From NCBI GenBank assembly GCA_021154885.1, contig JAJKHS010000066.1:1-64000 (forward strand): a stretch of DNA of 64,000 bases. Reading direction: 5' to 3'. The translations under genes and the position numbers were made by a program. Of the stretch, positions 34,247-41,800 are shown piece after piece. Within the stretch, counting starts at the first letter, position 1. Each line of letters starts with the position of its first letter. The DNA comes from Thermoanaerobaculum sp. Lineage in GTDB: Bacteria; Acidobacteriota; Thermoanaerobaculia; Multivoradales; UBA5704. The notes beneath the pieces are model-generated. The model was not told the origin of the DNA. It did no database searches and saw only the letters and a program-made list of their open reading frames with translations.

Positions 34247-35509
34247 TCAGGGGCCGGTCTGCTGGACCGGCAGCGAGAACGTGCGGGTCATGAAGACAGC
34301 CATCTGCCCGCGGCTCACCGCATCGCCAGGGCAGTAGTTACCGTTACCGCAACCGCCGGTGATGCCTTCAGAGAAGAGCTGCTCGATCCAGGCAGCCCCG
34401 AAACCGTTGGCCGGAACGTCGGCGAAGACCGTGCCCGTGGCTGCCGGCGGCTGGTAGTTGCGGCCGTGCTTGGCACGCAGCAGGAAGATCGCCATCTGCG
34501 CCCGCGTCACCGGGTCGGTGGGACAGAAGCTCGGGGGCGAGCCACCGCAACCGCCGCTGATCCCGTCCGCTGCGAGCTGCTCGATGAAGTTGCCGGCCCA
34601 GTAGGAAGGCGGCACGTCGGCGAACACCCCTGTCGCCGCGGGCGGGTTGAAGGCCGGGCCGTGCATGGCGCGGACGAGGAAGACCGCCATCTGATCGCGG
34701 GGCACGGAGCTGTTCGGGCAGAAGAGGCCGCCACCGCAACCGCCGGTGATCTCAGCCGCGTAGAGCCCCTGAATGTAAGACCAGAAGGGGAAATCGGTCG
34801 GCACGTCCGGGAAGATGGAGAGCAGGCCGATATAGCCCGAGCGCTGGGAGGCGAAATCGTCCAGCCTGAGGGTCCCCGACGTCCCGGCGTCGATGCCGTT
34901 GACCGCACCCATACGGGCGTAGTTGACCACCTCGGTGTCGTTGTTGATGCCGGTGAGACCGGTCTGGGCGACGCCGTCGACCCACAGGTCGAGCCGGCCG
35001 TTGTTGGCGCCCGGAGCGGCGGACTTCGCCCAGTTGAGCTCGATCGCCCGCCAGCCCGGGGCCAGAGTCACCGGCGTCGGGATCTCGAGCTCGGCACCGC
35101 TGTTCTGCCGCACGAAGGCGCTCAGCCGGAGCGTCCCGGACACCTGGCGCACCACCACGCGGAGCACGGCGTTGCCCGTGGTCGTGGGCGGCGCCGGATC
35201 GGCGCCGTCATAGGCGTCGAACAGGTCGAGCTCGTCGCCGCCGGCCATCGCCAGGTTGCGCAGGTTGACATAGAAGCGCACCCGGTAGGTGGCCTCGGCG
35301 GATGGGTGGCTGCTCTGCACGAAGGTGGGGCTCCGGTTGGGATTGGCGACGTCGACCTCGAGGCCTTGGGTGCCGCTGTAGCGGGCCGAGCCGCCGTTGG
35401 CGGGCACGCCGGGGCGGACGGTCAGCGTGCCCGCGAAGAGCCCGGAAGAAGCAGCCAGGCTCAGGCCCAGCGCCAGGAGGATCGAACGAGGCATACGCGC
35501 ATTCTGCAT
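34247..35509 (-). CDS. Secreted protein with unknown beta domain and three SLH modules
   Basis: The product is 420 residues with a signal peptide ending near LAASSGLFAG. Residues about 28-228 form a region rich in beta-prone sequence, including YRVRFYVNLRNLAMAGGDEL and LAPGWRAIELNWAKSAAPGA. This recalls jelly-roll or laminin-like carbohydrate-binding folds, but I cannot name a family. Residues about 235-415 are three SLH modules with CGGGLFCPN, CGGSPPSFCPT and CGNGNYCPG cysteine pairs. ATG 35509 has GAGGAG upstream. It starts 14 bases after the reprolysin-like gene on the same strand, so the two probably form an operon. Confidence 0.78.
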   Translation of the reverse strand: MQNARMPRSILLALGLSLAASSGLFAGTLTVRPGVPANGGSARYSGTQGLEVDVANPNRSPTFVQSSHPSAEATYRVRFYVNLRNLAMAGGDELDLFDAYDGADPAPPTTTGNAVLRVVVRQVSGTLRLSAFVRQNSGAELEIPTPVTLAPGWRAIELNWAKSAAPGANNGRLDLWVDGVAQTGLTGINNDTEVVNYARMGAVNGIDAGTSGTLRLDDFASQRSGYIGLLSIFPDVPTDFPFWSYIQGLYAAEITGGCGGGLFCPNSSVPRDQMAVFLVRAMHGPAFNPPAATGVFADVPPSYWAGNFIEQLAADGISGGCGGSPPSFCPTDPVTRAQMAIFLLRAKHGRNYQPPAATGTVFADVPANGFGAAWIEQLFSEGITGGCGNGNYCPGDAVSRGQMAVFMTRTFSLPVQQTGP

Positions 35510-35522
35510 GAAAAAGCTCCTC

Positions 35523-37004
35523 TCACTGCCACGCATTGGTGGTGCCCAACTCGAAGCCGTCGCTGAAGATCGCCGCCCCACCCCCGGAGGTGAAGGCCAG
35601 GCAGCTCGGATTGCCCGCGGCCACCGAGACCACGTAGCTGCTCATTCGCGCCGCCTCCCGCCCGGGCTGGTCGCCGTAGGGAAAATTCGTCCCGAAGCTC
35701 AGGCTGATGTTGCTGTAGCCTCCAGGCCGCTGATGACAGTAGCTCATGATGGTACCACTACCACTCCCCTGGGGTCCAGGCGTCGACGTCGAGCCGGAGT
35801 AGCAATTGGCTTCACCGCTCCAGCACTGGTCGATAGGGTTTGGGTCGCCGCCAATATTATTATAGCAGTGACTATGGGGTGAGTTGAAGTTGTGGCCGAT
35901 TTCGTGGGACACCGCGTAGATGTCCCACATCACCGTCGGATTGTTGACGTCGAAGCCGCCGTTGAGGCTGGCGGTGAAGCCGTAGCCGCCGCCCCAGTTC
36001 GCGTCCGTGGGCAGGCCCGGGCAGGTGGCGCTGGCGCCGAAGCCGCCGCTGCCGTTGCAGAGCACTCCGATCCAGGCGATCCCGCCGCCGAGGCTCCTGC
36101 CGCTCAGGAAGTGGGCGATGGTGCGCGACACGCCGGTCTTGTTCAGGTTCCAGTAGCGGCCGAACTCCATCAGGCCGCAGAGGGTGCTGCTCGACTGGCT
36201 CCAGGGATCGCTGCTCGTCGTCCACAGGCTCACCGACTGCACCAGCAGCGAGGTGTTGAGCTCGTTGACGTAGATCGTCGAGGCGTAGCCGATGAGGTTG
36301 CCGACGTAGGTGGTGGCCGCCGTGGGATTGTTGAACAGGCTGTAGAACTCGAAGTCCGACTCGATCGCCACCCGGGCCGTGAACGCGGGGAGCGCGCCGG
36401 TGGCGACCTTGGCGAGGGGCGAGGCGCTCGCCGGTCCCGGCACCAGGTCCTCGAATGGATGGTTCAGGGGCAGCTTCTCGTTGCCGCAGGTGAAGCCGGC
36501 GTTGCGCGCCGACTTGAGCAACAGGGGATCGACCCGCTGCATCGCCAGGGGCGCGCCCAGGGCCTTGGCTGCAGCGCCGTCGCCGCCGATCAGGTAGGTG
36601 TCCCCCCCGCGGGTCACGATCCCCTGCGTGGTGCCGTCGGCGAGCAGGGCGAGGAACACCCGCGAGTCCGCCTCACCCTCGACCGTTCCCCGGAAGTACG
36701 AGTTCTTCGGCGCCGGCAGCACGGTCTTCCTGCCAGCGTCGCCGTGGAGGGTGATCTCGGCGTCATCGGCGAACACCTGGAAACGCTCCAGTGCGAACGC
36801 GGCCGTCTCCCCCGTGTCCGCCACCTGGACGCTGTCCAGGCGCAGGGTGCCGCCCACCGCCGTCAACGCCGCGGCCCGGGCGATCTCGTGACTCTGGAAG
36901 CTCGGCACTCCCGGTCCAGCCGCCAGGACCGGAGCGGCCAGCAGGATGAGCAGGATGCCGCCCGTCAGGCCAGTCAGGACAGCTCGACTGAGTCTCAACA
37001 ACAT
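35523..37004 (-). CDS. Secreted reprolysin-like (M12) zinc metalloprotease
   Basis: This 493-residue protein has a signal peptide (LTGLTGGILLILLAAPVLA), a prodomain-like region to about 200, and a catalytic domain with the zinc motif HEIGHNFNSPHSHCY near residue 370 and a Met-turn SGTIMSYCH. The motif glycine expected two residues after HN is Asn here (HNFNSPH versus HNxGxxH), a variation from the family rule. It has no SLH tail; the protein ends IFSDGFELGTTNAWQ, like the DGFExGxxxxW tails found at the C-termini of many secreted bacterial proteins. ATG 37004 has AAGGAG five bases upstream. It is likely exported and acts outside the cell. Confidence 0.85.
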   Translation of the reverse strand: MLLRLSRAVLTGLTGGILLILLAAPVLAAGPGVPSFQSHEIARAAALTAVGGTLRLDSVQVADTGETAAFALERFQVFADDAEITLHGDAGRKTVLPAPKNSYFRGTVEGEADSRVFLALLADGTTQGIVTRGGDTYLIGGDGAAAKALGAPLAMQRVDPLLLKSARNAGFTCGNEKLPLNHPFEDLVPGPASASPLAKVATGALPAFTARVAIESDFEFYSLFNNPTAATTYVGNLIGYASTIYVNELNTSLLVQSVSLWTTSSDPWSQSSSTLCGLMEFGRYWNLNKTGVSRTIAHFLSGRSLGGGIAWIGVLCNGSGGFGASATCPGLPTDANWGGGYGFTASLNGGFDVNNPTVMWDIYAVSHEIGHNFNSPHSHCYNNIGGDPNPIDQCWSGEANCYSGSTSTPGPQGSGSGTIMSYCHQRPGGYSNISLSFGTNFPYGDQPGREAARMSSYVVSVAAGNPSCLAFTSGGGAAIFSDGFELGTTNAWQ

Positions 37005-37689
37005 GGTCTCCTTCACAAACTATCCTCCTGCGCCGGTGCAGCCCAGCGGATAAGGCCTTACTACTTTGGAAGACCCCTTGGATGCATTTTGGGGGGAATC
37101 CCCTTTCATGTCAATGCATGCATATGACAGGACGCCAAATTCTGTCAGCCCACACTCCCAATCCTTGTCCGGCTCCGCCAGGGGCGGTATCACGCGCATC
37201 GGCCTGGAATCAGGGTTTCCCCTCAACAGCCTTGGAAAAAGAGCGGCTGTCGGAGACGAGGTGGCAAAGTTCAGGCCACCTCCCGACAGTCTCCCGCCGG
37301 CGCCCGCCCACCCTTCCTCGACGATCTTGACCGGACCCTCTCCAACCTCTTGACTGGGCTGCCCTATTCCACTTCCACTCGGCGCAGGGCGCGGGGGGGC
37401 GGCCACCATCGTCGGGCCGAGAGTCCATTTCGTGGGGCGAATGGTTCGCCCCGGCTAACCGGCCCATGGCCCCGGGAAGCGGTCCAGGGGTTCCGGGGGG
37501 CTGACCAACGGCTCCGAGGAGCGATCTCCCGGCCCGCCGGAACGAGTTGGCCACTCCGGGAGGCGAAGAGGCGGGACTGGGAGGCGAAACGGCGGCCCCG
37601 CCAAGCCGCGGAATGGCCCCGAGGGCTGGCCATCCGGCCTGGTGGGGCCACTCAGGCGTGGGTCGGGGGTGTCTTTCCGGTTCGGCGAG
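37005..37689. other. Non-coding stretch, partly low-complexity
   Basis: No gene is supported here. The part near 37005-37200 is less GC-rich and should hold the promoter of the metalloprotease gene, though no clear boxes stand out. From about 37380 to 37640 the sequence is built of short, degenerate GGGAGGCGAA/CGGCC-type units that keep frames open on both strands, so long open frames in this part are not evidence of genes. Confidence 0.5.
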
Positions 37690-37925
37690 CGGCTGTCTCG
37701 GTCGCGATAGAGATAGTCCGTTCCCAGGCTCCAGGTGCCGTTGCCGTTGACGTAGTCGCGGAGGAGTCTCGACCACTCCGTGTCCGTGGACGACCCGGCT
37801 CACCAGCAGGTTTGGATAATAGGAGATAGTGCCGTAGGTGATGGCCCCGGCGCCCACTCCCGTCAGCAGGCCCTGGGTGTAGGTGTTCTGTACGGTGCGC
37901 GCGGTGCTCGGGTCGAGCGGAACGG
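37690..37925 (-). pseudogene. Truncated Rhs/YD-repeat fragment
   Basis: This stretch encodes LDPSTARTVQNTYTQGLLTG and ISYYPNLLVSRVVHGHGVVE, almost the same as residues about 1260-1310 of the Rhs protein at 38847. It then jumps, with a frame change, to GTWSLGTDYL sequence that lies about 530 bases further on in the full gene. The reading frame is broken and there is no downstream core or toxin. It is therefore a decayed, internally deleted copy of the Rhs region. It may be a leftover of past tip exchange or gene duplication. Confidence 0.75.
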
Positions 37926-38463
37926 GGATGTCTTCCCACAAGCTTTCAAGGTCGTTCTCGTTGACAGCCACTGGTTTCTTCGCTGGTTTTCTTGAGTTAG
38001 GCTCCAGTTGAGCGGGAGGATTCCTTGAGCCTCATTTGTTACTCTATGCGATAGGCGACGTCAGGCAATCCACAGACAACCCCGCTTTGTTGAGCGCGCT
38101 CCGGGGCTTAGCAGATCGCTAAAACTTGGTCAATAGTCAGCTACTTCCTATCACCTTACCTCTTGGTTACCATGCGGAGTTTAGGAGTTTGCCCTGCACC
38201 TGCAGGGCCTTCGGATACCAAACTTTTAACCAGTCCTTTCCAGAAAGGACTGGCGATAAGCATCAGGATGACTGCCACAGGAGTGGGCACGATCTTGACT
38301 TTGGTATTCATGGCTACTTAGGCGGGTTATAAGACCAGTAGGCGATCACATTCATTGGAGCGTGCTGGGGCGGTCGCAAGCGTTTTCTCGATACCACCGA
38401 GTGCAACATGCCAAGGTCAATCAGGCGGAATTTCGTTCCGGTGAAGTATGACGTTCAGATGAT
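37926..38463. other. AT-richer spacer downstream of the Rhs immunity gene
   Basis: This 538-base stretch is visibly less GC-rich than most of the window. It has no supported gene. It contains the perfect hairpin at 38230-38253 and a smaller one around CCCTGCACCTGCAGGG near 38194. It may be the remains of an older toxin or immunity module. Confidence 0.5.
38230..38253 (-). terminator. Perfect 10-bp hairpin downstream of the Rhs operon
   Basis: CCAGTCCTTT and AAAGGACTGG pair exactly around a four-base loop. On the minus strand the stem is followed by TTAAAAGTTT, a weak T-rich tract. It lies about 210 bases beyond the last gene of the Rhs operon and may end its transcript. Confidence 0.45.
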
Positions 38464-38850
38464 TCAAGAAAGCCTCTCGCCTTGGGTGGTAACATCCAGA
38501 TTAAATAAGGGCTCTCTACCATGATAGACTAAATCGTTATCATCCCAATTAAAATTGCGAATGTAAGACAACGCCTCATGCTTAGCACGTCGAACAAAAT
38601 CCGGCCATGTTTCGCTGGCTGCTTTGGGCGCCAACGTCCATGCATAAACAAACGGAAAAGGGATCTCCGGTCCAGGCTCTGAAGGCAACCAGACTTCAAT
38701 ACCTTCTACCGCTCGACCGTGACGAGAAAGCCAATTGATTACTTCGATAGCTGCATTGCGCGGCCAAGCCAACTCCTGCCCAGCACGAAACGCCGCAGCC
38801 AAAAGACTGACAGGAACATCGCAAAAATGGCTCGGTAATTCAGAAGTCAT
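38464..38850 (-). CDS. Candidate immunity protein for the Rhs toxin
   Basis: This is a 128-residue protein with no signal peptide or membrane segment. I recognise no family. Its start overlaps the stop of the Rhs gene by four bases (ATGA at 38847-38850), the usual place for a cognate immunity gene. Its base composition is clearly AT-richer than the Rhs shell and matches the toxin tip. It is acidic and rich in aromatic residues (WLPSEPGPEIPFPFVYAW), which suits binding to a basic RNase active site. Immunity function is inferred from position and composition. Confidence 0.7.
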   Translation of the reverse strand: MTSELPSHFCDVPVSLLAAAFRAGQELAWPRNAAIEVINWLSRHGRAVEGIEVWLPSEPGPEIPFPFVYAWTLAPKAASETWPDFVRRAKHEALSYIRNFNWDDNDLVYHGREPLFNLDVTTQGERLS

Positions 38851-41800
38851 TTCGGAAGATCTCCAGATAAAGGGCCATACTGGAAACCAGGCCCCCCTAC
38901 ATGAATGATCTCACCTGTAAGGTTATCTATTACCACTGATTGACCTGTCCCAGGATGCACAAAACGCGTTGCCAGACCCCCTGTCTCTTTATTGAATGCC
39001 GCAAATTTCTCTCCTTTTACGATGGCTTCTTCCACAAGTTCTCTTGTCCATCCCCTACTCGCCATTTGACGAATGATCTTACCTGGTATCTTCAACTCAG
39101 GAAGGAAAGCCATAGCCAACTGAATGCCAAGATCACGGCTGTTAGTCGGAATGACCAGCTCTAGTCCGACCCAATCGACGAGAGCAGCGAAGTCATTGCC
39201 TTCACCCGCCATCTGGTTGAAACGATTTAAATAATAGCCTCGCACATCTCTAATCGATCGTCCAAGACTGAAATCAGATAGCCCATGGAAGAGCGTGCCA
39301 CCTGATATCAGAGAGCTCAACCCCCAAACTCCGGTATTGGGATTCGTCGTCGTCCCTCGCCAAGCGGGCGCTATCACTGTCATTCCGAATCCTATACCCC
39401 AATAGTCGCCTAGAGTCATTCCGACTGGCGCTGGTTGATGAACTTCAAGTCGTCCGTCAGGGTCGGTGTAGCGTACTGGATTGCCTGTCACATAAGAATA
39501 GAGATTCCAGCTCTGTGGCCTCCGAGGGTTTCCTCCAATCGGATCTACACTTGTAAATCGATTCACCAGAGGGTTAAAGAACCGAGCATGCATATAATCC
39601 AAATCATCCCCCGCCCCCGCCGGGCTCGCCAGATCCCGCTCATGCCCGGTGAATTTCATCCGCTCCGTGTCCTGGTTGAAGGCGGTCGCTTCTTCTCCGA
39701 AGGGATAGTAGACGTGGTAGGCCGCCAGGTAGCCGGAGCCTCTGGTGATCAGGCGGGGGGTTCCCAGGTGATCCAGGTGGTAGTGGCGCTGGCCGGTCTG
39801 CGTTTCGGCAGCCAGGAGGAGGCCGTCGCGGTGGAGGTAGTCCGTTCCCAGGCTCCAGGTGCCGCTGTCGTTGACGTAGTCGCGGAGGACTTTGCCGCCC
39901 AGGTCGCGGAGCGTCCAATGCGAAAGATTGCGGGCCAGGTCGTAGGACCAGACGCGCTCGTCGTCCGCAGTGTAGACATAGAGGGCGTGCTCATTCCCGG
40001 AGGTCATCTCCGTCATCTGGTTGAAGCGGTCGTAGTTGTAGACCGCTCCGTTCCAATGAGTCAGATTGCCGGCGGCGTCGTATTGCGTACCGGTGCCGTT
40101 GAGGCGGTTGGTGACGCTGTCGGTGGGCGTGGCTCGGCCGCTTGTACCGGTGATGTTGGTCAGGTTGCCGAAGGGATCGAAGGCGTAGCCCTGCGTCTTC
40201 TGATTGCCGCCCCCCGTGGGGCCGTCGTAGAGCGTGCCCGAGGTCAGCCGGCTCACCAGGTCGTAGGTGTACCAGGAGGGGCCGATGTGGGTGATGTTGC
40301 CGGCGCCGTCGTAGCTGTAAGCTCCAGAGCTCCAGGTGGCGTAGGGACCCGTAGCTCCCTCCGAGGCCGGGCGGCGCATGGAGTTGGGATCGTTCCCCTG
40401 GGTCTCGACCATTCCGTTGCCGTGGACCACCTGGCTCACCAGCAGGTTGGGATAATAGGATATGGTACCATAGGTGGTGGCTCCGGCGCTCACTCCCGTC
40501 AACAGGCCCTGAGCGTAAGTGTTCTGCACGGTGCGCGTCGTGTTTGGATCGAGCGCGATGGGCAGATCGAAGGTGCGGTCGAGAAGGCCCGCCATTTGCG
40601 CACGGGTGATGGGAGGCGCGTCAGGACAGAAGTTGCCGCCGCCACAGCCGGTGTCGATTCCCCGCCGGCTGATCTCGCTAATCCAGTTGGCCGCCCAGTG
40701 GTTCGGACAATTCACGTCGGCGAAGCTCGCCACGCAGGGCGGAGGCACGTAGCTTCCCCCTTCCCGGCTGCGCAACAAGAATACTGACATCTGCGCGTGG
40801 GTCACCAGATCATCAGGGCAGAAATGATTGTTCCCGCACCCCCCGGTGATCCCCCGCCGGAAGAGCTCATAGATCCAATCCGCCGCCCAGTAGCTGCAGG
40901 GCACATCGACAAAGGTGGCTGACGCCGAGGTGCAAATCGGTGGCGTATAGGTCGAACCGGACATTCCCCGGACGAGGAAGACAGCCATCTGGGCCCGGGT
41001 GATCCCATCGTCAGGGCAGTAGCGCAACGGGGGAGGCCCCCCACAGCCGCCGGTGATCTTCGCGCTGTAGAGCCCCTCGATCTCCCGCTGGGCCCAATAG
41101 CCGGTGGGCACGTCGGCGAAGACGGCCGCTGCCGGCTGGGTGCAGCCGGTGTGGGTGCAGGCCGGATAGGTCAGCGTGTCGCTCAGCCCCAGGGCATTGT
41201 ACGAGAAGCTCTGGGTGAACGATTCGCCGGTGGAGGATGCGGTGTCCCGGCGCGAAACGCGGCCGTCCCGGCCGCCGTAGGTGTAGGTCTCGTCGATCCG
41301 GGCGGTGCCGAAGGGGGTGTAGTTGTAACGGCTCGCCTGCCGCAGCTTGCCCAGGCGCAAGTCGTTGCCGCCATTGGCCGGCGCGTAGGTGAAGACCTTG
41401 AGCGGCCGGCCGTTGGTCTCGTTGACCTGGAGCAGGCGCTCGGCGAAGTCGTAGACGAAGGAGAGGTCGTTCGCTCCGTCGATCTTCTGCAGCGCGTGGC
41501 CGCGGGAGTCGTAGCTCGGGTAGCTGACGGTGCCGTTGCCGTTCAGCCCCTTCTCCGGATGGGTCTCGGATTGGAGGAGCCCGGCGCGGTCGTAAAGAAA
41601 GCCGCGGCTCTGGCCAAGGGTCGCGACCGAGGTCAGGCGATTGCCCACGTCGTAACCGTAGGTGGTGGTCACCGGCGAGCCGCCGCTGCCCGAGGGCTCG
41701 GTGACGGAGAGCAGCCGCCCCTGCCGGTCGTAGACCTCGGAGGTCGTCGCCGGGCTCTCGCCGCCGAAGGAGGTGCCGATCTGGACGGTGCGATCCACCT

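Noticed and set aside
37380-37640. Repeating short units that at first sight looked like a degenerate CRISPR or tandem-repeat protein
   Set aside because: Unit length and sequence vary too much, there is no constant repeat or spacer, and both strands read as low-complexity Arg/Pro/Gly peptides.
38314-38457. A 47-codon minus-strand open frame ending in a protein-like tail (MNVIAYWSYNPPK)
   Set aside because: There is no start codon or ribosome binding site near its upstream end, and length is within chance for AT-richer DNA; it could be a remnant but I cannot show it.
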